A stretch of DNA of 64,000 nucleotides from Hirudinaria manillensis (Eukaryota; Annelida; Clitellata; Hirudinida; Hirudinidae). Position 1 is the first letter of the stretch. Every line of letters begins with the position of its first letter. Made by a program: the position numbers and the translations under genes. The notes under the pieces were generated by a model. The model worked only from the letters and a program-made list of their open reading frames with translations. It was not told the origin of the DNA and made no database searches. This document shows positions 35,696-46,053 of this stretch, one piece after another. The DNA lies in assembly GCA_034509925.1 (NCBI GenBank), contig CM067538.1, positions 4,877,778-4,941,777 on the forward strand, in the 5' to 3' direction.

Positions 35696-36574
35696 AAAAA
35701 CTTCTAAGTAAGCAAGTCTTCCTGGAAATTTCAGTAGAGTTCTTCTGAAGATAAAATTAAAATATTTGATATGAAATTTAATAGGTGAAATGATGTAAAA
35801 TAAATGTAATAAATACTAATAATATTAATTACTGGAATTATAACTGGTGGAATAAAATCATTAAATTCAATTTGATCTTTTAATTAACCATTTAATGAAA
35901 TAATTACGTTAATGACATTAATAATAAAATCACCGCCATAAACCACATTATTTATTATTTTTGAAAGTAATGGAATAAAAAATAAATTGGAATTTTGAAA
36001 AAAGTTTAAAGAAAGGCATGAAATGAATTCCATGGCAGAAGAAAATTCAAATACAAAAAATATGAATTTAATTTTATGCAATCTAAATTTCGAAGCGTTT
36101 TTCTTTCGAAATGGAATAATAAAAAATTTTAACTTTAAAATAAATTTAATTCCACCTTAATATAAAATATTAATGAATAAATTAGGTTAATGTAAATCAA
36201 AGCAACATCTCTTAGCCAACAATTGAACAGAAATCTACTTAAATTGAAGTAAACATTTTTAAAATTCCACTTTGAACTCAGCGGAAAAAGTGGAAATAAC
36301 CATAAATAAATTAAAGTTTTAATCTTTTCAAATCGCCTTACTTTAGAAGCATTATTTTAAATGTAATCCTAATAAATAATAAATATAAATAATAAAAAAA
36401 GATAATTGCACGAATTTAAGTGCTCAAAGGTTATTTGGCAATAACTTCTTTTTCCCTGCTGACTAAAACAAAACCACATCAGGCAAAAAAAAATATCTTC
36501 CCCCGAACAATCCACTGAAAGATCGACAAAGAAAAGTCATTAACCAATCATTCATTTACTGTTTGAGGCAAGCA
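35696..36574. other. AT-rich DNA between the LINE and duplication unit A
   Basis: No gene recognised. The sharp change to shared sequence at about 36575 marks the edge of the duplicated unit. Confidence 0.4.
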
Positions 36575-36790
36575 TTTCATAGGAGACCCAGCGAAAGCAA
36601 CTATTTATCTCATTGCCAGGTCTTGCTACGTGCTCGGGAGCAGTCCCGGACAGTCGCAGAAAATTGGAAAAGGAAAAAAATCCGCGCCTACGGATGGCAA
36701 CGATCCATTTTGCGTCGTGTTCTCCTGAAGTCCACCGAGTTGAGCCACGGACGCATTTGGTGTTGTTGCTGGATCGAGTGGAACTGAATT
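36575..36790. repeat. GC-richer duplicated block A (pairs with 42421-42640)
   Basis: Starts AGGAGACCCAGCG and includes GCAACGATCCATTTTG and GTGTTGTTGCTGG. The block at 42421-42640 is collinear with moderate divergence. It lies 3' of each cysteine-rich gene (minus sense). Most differences between the two change the amino acid in the longest shared frame, so a conserved protein is not supported. Unit C lacks the block. Confidence 0.7.
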
Positions 36791-37560
36791 GAGGAGTGAT
36801 GCGTGTTGGTCCTATGGTATTTCGATTCCCTAATTTAATATTTTCTCAGATCCGACATCGAGTGTTTATTTCCCAGCAATAACAATGATAAGTTTAACGA
36901 ATGATTTTTTTTTATTTTATGGTCGCTGATCGGGTGAAGATTTTAAAACCGTCCTGATTAAAATAAAAATTTCTTTCGCGGGTTTTTTTTTTGATTCGTG
37001 AAAAAAGATTTATTTCTTTCCTCCGTTTAACTTAATTAAATATTAGCTATTAAATTTAGCGATGAATTAGAAATCTTTTTCTTTTGTTATTTATTTTTTA
37101 GTTTCGAACGTCAAAATGTGTCTCTTGTGAAATGCTCTCTGTTGGCACGCAAATCGAGGATGAATCTGCACGAACATCGTAATCATAAATACTTTCAAAC
37201 GGTTTTATTTCTAAAAATGGCTAAAAACTATTTCTGAAACTCCTTTCATGAGGACTTTGTATTTCGATCAAACAAACAAAGCATTCGATCAAGTTACTGA
37301 GAAATGAATGTTTGAATGATTTCAGTTTTGCTTTCCAACTTCAAAGAACTGCTTCCTCACGAAATTCGCAAAATTTCAAATTGTTTGAAGTTATTTTTAA
37401 CTCACATTTTAACACGTTTAAGAAAGTTATCAAGTTATCGGTTTTAGAAATTAATTCATAAGTAAATAATTGAAATGTTATTAATTAAAACTTTATTTTA
37501 ATTACATTGATTGTAATATAATTATATTTGTATTAATAAACTTACTAACTTAAAAAAAAA
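36791..37560. other. 3' flank of cysteine-rich gene A
   Basis: AT-rich, but clearly homologous to 42660-43220 and 45340-45900 (shared words such as CTCTCTGTTGGCACGCAAA). This shows that the duplication includes about 700 bp beyond the stop codon. No coding frame is conserved. Confidence 0.5.
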
Positions 37561-38786
37561 TCATTCTCGTGATTTCTTTTCACATCTTACAATCGGATGC
37601 TCTCCTGGAATTTCTCTTATGGTGCAGTTTTGTTTCGGACAACCAATCTCCTGTGGTGAGAAAATATGTTATCAAAGGGTTATCAAAGTAACACAAACAT
37701 TCGGCTCTATTAAAATCTATTTATTCCGAAAAATCATGCAATTTCATTGAAATTACAACGTGCTTAACTTGTTTATCTTCATTCATTAACATAAGAGAGT
37801 TTACTTTCAACAAATATTTTCGGCAAAGTCATTGCTTATTGGCCAAACCCAAAGGTCATTACATGACATAATTTAAGTATTTGTAAGAGGTTATTTGTAA
37901 TATTTATTAAAACTACTTAAACGTACCTTGCACATGTCCTTGCAGTAGCACCTCTTACAATTATTTTTATCATGCAGAAAGCCAGACAATGAACAATTCT
38001 TTTGACAGTTAAACTCTGGACATTTCTTGACTGCAACAGATGGTTGAAGTGGAATTTAATAATGGCTGGACAGGAATCAATTTATTATAATTTTGATTTA
38101 TTTAATAAAAACTTACAGTTCACACATTTGGCCGATACTATTGTACAAGCACCTTTCTTTTTGAACAAGCAATTCTTTATGGGTTTCATTACACAAGTCT
38201 GTCTGATTGGACATTCCTTGGCCTAACAAACAATTCGTGAATTTGTGTTATTATTTCTGGTAGCATGATCATCATCTTAAAGCTAATGAATTTATTTACT
38301 CGAAATTAAAATCAATTTAACAGATGTAATGAAAAAAAAGGATTCTACTAGCACTGTAAAAAGGAATATATTTGATTTGCAATTAATTAATTTTCAAACA
38401 CTAAATGCTAAATACATGAATATCAAGTTATAAATAATCAACTGCAATAAATGATATGCTAAATATAATAAATAATATTTTAAAAACGTTTTTAAAGTAA
38501 ATTTTACTTAAAAATTCCTTCAAAAGTTCTCTCACTGTTTCAAGACAGAATTCAACCGGATGGACGCATTTACAATCTTTGCCGTATTCGTCTCGTGGTA
38601 CAAAGCCTGGTATGATACTTTTATACGGGCAATCCTTGCATACTATAAAATAACGGAATTTCAATTGATAAAATTTCACTTTCCAAATCATGCGTTCCCT
38701 TTTTTACTTGGAAGTCTCCAAGGGCTAATATGTTCGCAACATCCAGACGCGAGAAACAAAATTAGAACCAAAAGTATGTGCTGCAT
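37561..38786 (-). CDS. Secreted cysteine-rich protein with antistasin-like domain, paralog A
   Basis: Five exons (minus): 38786-38708, 38642-38536, 38222-38117, 38030-37927 and 37650-37561. All have GT/AG ends and matching phases; the product is 161 residues. Residues 1-16 form a signal peptide (MQHILLVLILFLASG). The secreted part carries about 20 cysteines in three blocks: CKDCPYKS...DCKC in exon 2, ECPIRQTC...NCLFKK in exon 3, and KKCPEFNC...GFLHDKNNCKRCYC in exon 4. The last matches the antistasin-like pattern C-x3-C-x(2-4)-GF-x2-D-x3-C-x2-C-x-C. The tail is EIGCPKQNCTIREIPGEHPI. Antistasin-family proteins inhibit serine proteases; inhibitory function here is inferred only. Paralogs B and C share intron positions and phases exactly. 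Confidence 0.78.
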
Positions 38787-38835
38787 CTTTTAACATTAAC
38801 TCTGGAAAACTGCACGATGTTAGCAAGCTGAAGTC

Positions 38836-38858
38836 TGAATTTATTGCCAATCATTTGT
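38836..38858 (-). promoter_or_regulatory. Conserved core promoter element, gene A
   Basis: On the minus strand ATGATTGGCAATAAATTCAG lies about 55 bases before the ATG. The same spaced ATTGG (CCAAT-type) plus AATAAAT (TATA-like) pair occurs before genes B and C. The role is inferred from position and conservation. Confidence 0.35.
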
Positions 38859-39199
38859 TTGATTTCTGAATCAACTAAGCTAAAAGAAAACAAAAAAAAA
38901 CAATTTTAAGTGGTTAATATTTTGATTATCGATTTGGGTTCAGCTTGGCAATCGATCTGTTTAACTTGTTGTTTGGAAATGTGCTGAAATAATATTTCTA
39001 TTCGACTGTTATAAAATTGCAAAACAAATGTTTGCTTCAAAAAATATCGTGACTTCGGCTTTTACAATTTTTAAATCGGTGAAATCATGTGAAAGTCGAA
39101 AATAACACATTATGAAATACTGCAAAAATTGAAATCATCCGAAATAGATTAATATATATTCTATAATAATTATAATTAATATATTATATATTAATTATT
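38859..39199. other. 5' flank of gene A
   Basis: Homologous to the 5' flanks of genes B and C for about 170 bases (shared word GATTATCGATTTGGGTTC), then unique AT-rich DNA. Confidence 0.45.
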
Positions 39200-39870
39200 T
39201 AAGATATTGATTGAAACTCTTGCACTAAGCATTCTGGCAGAGATCTTCAGAGGATTGGCCTTTTCGACAAGTGTTTCGGCCCTGAATCCTGACACTCTCG
39301 GGGGCTGGGCCGCATCCGGTGATCAAACGGATGTCTCTGCCAGCTTCTTTCTTCCGATAACCAAACATCAACGACTTCCGACAAACAAACAATACTCCAT
39401 TTCCATTTCAAGAAAAATTCCGCGAGGGCATCGCCGTCCGAAAAAACTGTCAAAGTCGCTATTGCAGCGTTTCTTAAATCACTTTGGTGTGAATGCCGTC
39501 CGGGGCGTCTCTTTCTTGGCCTTCAACTGGATTCCCTGTTTTGGTGGAGTGGACAGAGCCTGAGGCTTACCTTCGGTCCTTCGTGGTCCAAATCCAGTGA
39601 GAAGCCGATTCTGCGGACTCGGCAATTCTCTGGACGAACTGCATGGTTTGCCTGTTTGCGAGGCCTATTTTCCTGAGAAAGGCGTAAGTAGACTTGCCCA
39701 CCAGCCCTCTCGCTCCGACTTTTATTCCGGCATCACATGGGCGCTGTAACCTTTCCCTCCTAAATCCAAATCTTTAGCTCTTCTTACCGGTCGCTCTTCA
39801 GAGCAATGCTGACATCCATTCTGTCTTCCCTTAAGCTCCCTTAACGGGACCGTTAGCTCGACCATGATGA
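39200..39870 (-). mobile_element. LINE C-terminal and 3' UTR fragment, second LINE family
   Basis: Reading minus, the region starts near 39865 with VELTVPLREL, then (after frame breaks) GFRRERLQRPCDAGIKVGAR, LVGKSTYAFLRKIGLANRQ and ESASHWIWTTKDRR. This order is typical of the region downstream of the reverse transcriptase in a non-LTR family whose proteins end in such a segment. The following 3' UTR (39560 to 39200) contains the GATCACCGGATGCGGCCC word shared with 30890-31420. It is a 5'-truncated fossil with at least two frame breaks. It interrupts the upstream flank of cysteine-rich gene A. Confidence 0.65.
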
Positions 39871-41065
39871 AGAAATAGATAATTGATATATATTATATAT
39901 TAATTTATTAATTATATTATTTATTATATACTATTATTATTATTATTATATACTATTTTATATATATTTTTATAGAAATATATATATTTAAATATAAATT
40001 TATATATAAATATATATATATACTATTTACGTTCAAACGTGTATTAATTTTAAGTTTTTCTATTGAATCCAAAAGTGATTTAATCTAAAACTTGCAACTG
40101 TTCAATAAGTTAATTAATTTCCTTCAAATGACCTTAATTTGTTTGTTTTCTATTTTTATGGCAAAAGTTCAACGGTCTACGAAATGTTCTTCTTGGGTAA
40201 ATTCAGACCCATTATTTCAGATTTTATGCCACAGATAATTTTTAGATTAATAAATGTACCAAATCAAAAAATATTTTATGAGTTAACTTTTCATAAACTT
40301 TGTGGTATAGAGTGTTAGGACGAATCGCAGCGGCATTATTAAACCATAATAAATAAATATTAACAATATTTAATAATTGACGATATATGTAATTAATAAT
40401 TAAATATTGACAATATTTAATAATTCTCTCCTATTTTCAAATAAAAGCAGCAATTACTAGTTTTTAAAAAGTCTTCTTTCAATCATTCTTCACTCTGCCT
40501 CGGGTTTTACCCAATTTCCCTTGAGGGCAAACGTTGACAAAGTTCTTGTTAAAATAATTTCGTTGAATTCATTCGAATTCTTGAATGTTTTTCGTTGTTT
40601 TTTTTTCTGTCTGAAATTTTCATTAATTACGACTATCGATTGGTTGCCATGTTCCATTTTATTTTGCACGTGAATTTCACAAATCGAAGCATAATTGGGA
40701 AAGACATCTTAAAAATTATTGATTTTTATTAAAAAAATAAATTTATATAAATTTATATAAAATTATTATTAATTATTACTTATTATTATCATTATTTAAG
40801 TTTATTAAAATATTAAGATTTTGGTTAATTTAGTCCAATTGTTTCCTATTTCAAAACTTCAAAACTTTGTTGATGAACGAATGATGAATGCTTCATAAAC
40901 TTCCAAACTTACTTTACGAGCGGCGCCAGGAGAACGATGAACAATCATGTAAAAATAAAGGTTTTTTTGAAAGAATAGTCTGTTAAATAATGAATAATTT
41001 ATTTAGAAAGTTTGTCATTACACTATAATTGATCAATTCGACTTTTTGTTATAACAATAAACTAT
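39871..41065. other. AT-rich DNA, upstream part of duplication unit A
   Basis: 39880-40060 is TA-rich simple sequence. 40600-41010 is clearly homologous to 47640-47990 (shared words CAAACTT, GGCGCCAGGAGAACGATGA / GACGCCAGGCGAACGATGA, and AAGTTTATTAAAATATTAAG), so the duplicated unit extends this far. No gene supported. Confidence 0.5.
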
Positions 41066-42420
41066 TTTTTTATGAGTTTACTAAAGTGTCAAAGCAACTG
41101 AAGCAATCAAAAGAGCAAATTAAACATGTACAATATTATGCAAACATTTGTGTACATTACACAATGAAACAAAGGGACCTAAAAACAAGCAAAAATAAAC
41201 TCATAAGATCAGTCTTAAGGAGGCGCAGGCTTTCGCCAGACGGGCCCTGAAAATCATAATCTATGTAAGCACAACACACCTAAACTCAAACAACTGAGAC
41301 ATCTCTCATTAGATGTGACTTATGCAATTTTGTAAACAACAAAAACAATAACTCAAAGGGGCAAGAATGTAAATAGGTTAACTCCTTAATTGATTCTGGT
41401 ATTGAAGCGTATAGTTTGGAGCCATAACATTGTACAGAAAACAATTTCAAAGCATATTTAGCGAAAGAAGGACTATATTCATGAGTGTTACGCAAGAAAT
41501 AGAAAGGATTGTTGTAATTATTGTTTGCTATGTCAGAAAATATTTTAGGAAGAGGATTGAAGTCATAAGCAAACATGAAAAGGGCAGTTTGCAATTTGTG
41601 AACTTGTGATATATTTAGCAATTATTGTTTGTGAAAACAGAAACAGTTGATGACAGAGGTTGTCATGGGAAAATGATACTCACAATCCGTTTTTGTAGTA
41701 CTGTCAATTGATGTAAATGTGTTACGTATGTAGAATACCAAATGATATTGCTGATAAGTTAAATAGGGATAGATGAGAGACAAATATAATAAAAGTGCTA
41801 TTTTTACTTTGATAAATGGCCAAATACTTGAAATTATAGCAATATTCCTAGAGACATGATTTTGTACGTAAAATATATGATTAATCCAAGACAAGTGCTT
41901 ATCTATTAAAATCCTTAGATATCTATTAAGGGAAAACCTATCTATATAGAGAGAAGAATTACATTCAATGGCATTTCTAGAAGAATGAAAAACAATAAAA
42001 TTCGATTTGTAAACATTAACAGATAAACAATTACTTGCAAACCAGTTATTCAAAAGAGTTAACTCATTATTGAGTAAAGTGATAAGATTATTTTTTTCCA
42101 GATGTATAAATAACAATACCGTCAGCATATAATAATACTTTGAGTAGATTTGAATAACATCGAAGATCATTAATGTAAATAAGAAATAAAATGGGACCCA
42201 GTATAGAACCTTGAGGAGCACCGTAATCAATAAGAACATAAGAAGAACACACATCATGAAACAACCCTCTGGCTTCTGCCATACAAATAATTTTAAAACC
42301 AACATAACACAACACCTCTGATACCATACAATTCAAGCTTGCGATGCAACATTTGATGATTAACTGTATCAAAAGCCTCTTGTAATCAAGAAACAAAGCC
42401 AATACAACATCAACAATTTA
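41066..42420 (-). mobile_element. LINE copy 2, 5'-truncated and decayed
   Basis: Same family as 33376-35695. It begins (minus) in the RT palm at WALFLDYK and retains YGAPQGSILGPILFLIYIND and YADGIVIYTSG, where the second catalytic Asp position reads Gly. It continues through the C-terminal region to the 3' UTR ending at the poly-T near 41070. At least three frame breaks split it into frames 42402-42088, 42305-41622 and 41621-41286. It lies exactly between duplication units A and B, ending at the first base of the block at 42421. Confidence 0.9.
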
Positions 42421-42640
42421 AGAGGAGACCCCAGCGAGAGAAACTATTTATGTCATTGCCAGGTGGGACTACGTATTCGAGGGCATTCCCGGACTATCGC
42501 AGAAATTTAGAAAAGGAAAACAATCTCGGCCTACGAATGGCAACGATCCATTTTGAGTCGTGTTCTCCTGATGTCCGTCGAGTTCAGCCACGGACATATT
42601 TGGTGTTGTTGCTGGAACGAGTGCAACGGAATTTTGAGGA
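42421..42640. repeat. GC-richer duplicated block B (pairs with 36575-36790)
   Basis: Collinear with block A. Its left edge coincides with the 5' truncation point of LINE copy 2. Confidence 0.7.
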
Positions 42641-43332
42641 GTGCTCTCTGTAGGTCCTGTGATATTTCGTTTCTCACCTATAGTATTTTCTCTGATCCAA
42701 CATCAAGCGTTTCTTTCCCAGGAATAACTCGATAAGTTTAAGAACTGCTTTTTATTTTCTGGTCGCTGATCGTAAGAAGATTTTAAAGCCCTTCTGATTA
42801 GAAAGAATTTCGAGGGTTTTTTTTGATTCGCGAAAAATTATTTAAATATTTCCTCTGTGTAACTTAAAATTAAATGTTAGCTATTACATTTTGCGATCAA
42901 TTAAAAATCTTATTTATTTATTTTTTTTAGTTTCGAACGACAAAATGTGGCTCTTGTGAAAATGCTCTCTGTTGGCACGCAAACCGAGGATGAATCCGCA
43001 CGATGTTTTCACAGATACTCTCAAATTATCAAAAAAATCGGTCTTGTTTCTAAAAATGGCTAAAAACTATTTATGAAACTACTTTCATCAGAACTTTGTA
43101 TTTCGATCAAACAAAACAATCGATCACGTGAGAACCGAAGTTCGCAAAAATTTCAAATTGTTTAAAGTTATTTTTAACTCACATTTAAACAGGTTTAAGA
43201 AACTTTTCAAGTCACTGATTTTAAAGCCATTGATAATTTATTGACCAATCCATGAGGTTATAATCGTCTCTATAATAATTACTTTATTTAACTACTTGTA
43301 ATAACAAATAAAACTACTTAAACGTACATGTT
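42641..43332. other. 3' flank of gene B, with the exon 5 region missing
   Basis: 42660-43220 aligns with the flanks of genes A and C. After GTTATTTTTAACTCACATTT the alignment skips the segment that holds exon 5 in A and C and resumes in intron 4 sequence (ATGAGGTTATAATCG, shared with unit C). So a deletion of several hundred bases removed exon 5. Confidence 0.6.
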
Positions 43333-44210
43333 CTAGCAGTTGCACCTCTTACAATTATTTTTATCAATCTTATAGCCACATTCTGCTTTACAATCAACAT
43401 CTGGGCATCTCTTGACTGAAACAAATAGTTGAAATGGAACTTAATAATGGCTGGTAGGAATCAAATAATTATAATCTTTATTCAACAAATTTAATAAACA
43501 CTTACACTCCACGCATTTGGCCGAAAAGATTTTGCAATCACCGTTCTCCTTGAACAAGCAATCATTTATGGGTTTCATTTTGCAAGTTTGTCTGCTTGGG
43601 CATTCCATGGTCTAAAAAAAATAATTCACAATTTTTATGTTATTTTTCTTGGTAGAATCATTATCGTCTCTTTAAAGCGAATACATTTATTTATTAAATC
43701 GAAATTTAATTCAATGTACCATTCAAATATTAACAAATTGGATGAAAATAAGGAATCCAATGAAAGGGTGATAGGAAAATGTTTGATTTGTCAATGTCGC
43801 GATAGTTTCAGTCACTAAATGCTAAATACATGAAGATTAAGTTGAAATAACTATTTAAATGTAACAAATATTATATTAGTTATATTATATATAAAGTTTA
43901 CAAGTATGTCTTTAAAGCAAGTTTTGTTTAAAAATTCCATCAAAAGTTGACTCACTGTTTTACGACAGAATTCAACTGGATGGATGCATTTACAAGTTCC
44001 GTTGTTTTCCTCGCGTGGTCTAAAACCTCGTAGTGATCCTTTGTAAGGGCATTCTTCACATACTGTAAAATAATTGAATTTCGTTTGGCAAAATTTCACT
44101 TTCCCAATTCTGCGTTCCCTTTTTTTTTTACTTGGAAGTTCGGTAGGGTTAACGTCTATGCAGCACCCAGACGCGAGAAACAAAATTAGAACTAAAAGTA
44201 TGTGCAGCAT
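43333..44210 (-). CDS. Secreted cysteine-rich protein with antistasin-like domain, paralog B (shortened)
   Basis: Four exons (minus): 44210-44132, 44062-43956, 43611-43506 and 43415-43333, giving 124 residues. Signal peptide MLHILLVLILFLASG. Blocks: CEECPYKG...TCKC (with NNGT, an N-glycosylation sequon), ECPSRQTC...DCKIF and KRCPDVDCKAECGYKIDKNN followed by CKRCNC. The last block is a compact antistasin-like pattern, closer in spacing to known leech inhibitors than in A. It ends at TAG immediately after CNC: the CxDMCK end and the donor seen in A and C are gone, and exon 5 is absent. Intron 1 is 69 bases with no in-frame stop, so retention would insert 23 residues, including KKKRERR. This could be a functional short form or an early pseudogene; all cysteines up to the stop are kept, which favours function. 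Confidence 0.7.
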
Positions 44211-44258
44211 CTTTTAACGTTAACTTTGGAAAACTGCGCGATTTTAGCAAATTGAAGG

Positions 44259-44281
44259 CTGTATTTATTACCAATCATTTG
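44259..44281 (-). promoter_or_regulatory. Conserved core promoter element, gene B
   Basis: Minus-strand ATGATTGGTAATAAATACAG about 50 bases before the ATG, the same as in gene C. Confidence 0.35.
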
Positions 44282-45339
44282 ATTGATTTCTGATTCATGC
44301 TCTCTAAAAACAAACCTCAAGTTTTAAAAGTATACTAAAAGTAATCGAAAAAAAATAATTTTAAATGGTTTGATTATCGATTTGTGTTCGTCTTGTCGAT
44401 CGATCTGTTTAACTCGCTGTTTGGAATTGTGCCGAAATAATATTTCAATATTCAGTTCGCATAAAATTGCTGCTATCGGAGTAAATGTTTGCTTAAAATG
44501 CTTTTGTTGATGGATTTTTGTCTGAAATTATATATTTTTTATGTATTAATTTCATGTATTCTAATAATTATTTTCTTTATTAAAATATATTTTCAACTTT
44601 CAAACCTGATTTGCCATCTTTTCTCCCATTTCTTCTGAAAAATGTTCAGCAATTACAAGAAGTTACTTTTATTCCTTGAAATTTTACGACGTGAGACGAG
44701 AATTTTGTAGTTTTTAAACAATTAAAAGTAAAATATGATTCCTGCATTAGTTTCCAAGATTAATTATCAATAATTAAGATAATTTGTCATGTAATTTAGT
44801 TTTGTCATCCGCAAATTTTTTTAAATATGAGTTTATTAAGGTATCAAAACAACTGGAAGAAACATTTCGGGGAACATTGTTACCAAAGTCAAGTAATTAT
44901 AGTAATTAAACGTACTCCAACCTTCTTTTATTCCATGGATGAAAACAGTGATTATATTTCTAGATTTAATTTTCAGCAATTAATCTTAATTAGAAGACCT
45001 GACATTTACCAAAATTTCTTATAATTGCCAGTTGAAAGATTTATTATTTATAACTTAAAAATATTAGTTGATACTATAATATTATGTTTTCGAATATCAC
45101 AAGATATACCACCATATACACAACGTTTAATTTTATTTTATTATTTAACAATGAATTCGAAAATATCATTCCAAAACTTTCTCCTTATAATTATATAATG
45201 TCGTCTGCCTTCAATCTATTTATATTCCCTCGCCTCACTTTCATTGGTCATTTCATATCGTTGTAATTGTGAGGCAACAATATAATATATTTATGTAAAA
45301 TATAAATTTATTTTTAATTCTCTAATTTATTATTTTTTC
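44282..45339. other. Upstream part of duplication unit B
   Basis: 44290-45010 aligns with 47420-48700 of unit C (for example GCAATTACAAGAAGTTACTTT and TTAATTAGAAGACCTGACAT). The small frames 44827-45024 and 48484-48696 come from this shared non-coding sequence. No separate gene is supported. Confidence 0.5.
44815..44868 (-). mobile_element. 54-bp LINE tail insertion in unit B
   Basis: Unit C reads CATCCGCATTTCGGGG uninterrupted (near 48550). Unit B has about 50 extra bases here: poly-T, AAATATGAGTTTATTAAGG and CAAAACAACTGG, matching the 3' end of the LINE family (minus sense). It is an extremely 5'-truncated insertion that postdates the B/C duplication. Confidence 0.65.
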
Positions 45340-46053
45340 AGATCCAACATTGAGGGTTTATTTTCCAGCAATAGTTCGTCAGTTATAATAATTGTTTTTA
45401 TAGTTTTGGCCGCTGATCGGGTGAAGATTTAAAAGAATTTCGATGGTTTTTTTTTATTCGCGAAATATTATTTAAATCTGTGCAACTTAATTAAATATTA
45501 GCTATTAAATTTAGCTATGAATTAGAAATCTTTTTCTTTTGTTATTTATTTCTTTAGTTTCGAACGTCAAAATGTGCCTCTTGTGAAAATGCTCTCTGTT
45601 GGCACGCAAATCGAGAATGAATCCGCACGATGTTTTTCATAAATACTTTCAAACGGTTTTATTTCTAAAAATGGCTAAAAACTATTTATGAAACTCCTTT
45701 CATGAGAACTTTGTATTTCGATCAAACAAACAAAATATTCGATCAAGTTACTGAGAAATGAATGTTTGAGTGATTTCAGTTTTGCTTTCGTTCTTCAAAG
45801 AACTGCTTCCTCTCGAAATTCGCGAAATTTCAAATTGTTTGAAGTTATATTTAACTCACATTTTAACAGGTTTAAGAAAGCTATCAAGTCACTAATTTTA
45901 TAAATTAACTCATCGTCAATGTAACGAATTGCATTTATGTGTTGATTACAAACTTTATTAACTTGATTATTAACTTTAAGTTAACACGTTGATTGTAATA
46001 TAATTATATTTGCATTACTTTAATATTACTTATTTGTTTAGGAAAAATCATTT
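45340..46053. other. 3' flank of gene C
   Basis: Homologous to 36840-37560 of unit A. AT-rich, with no coding frame. Confidence 0.5.
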
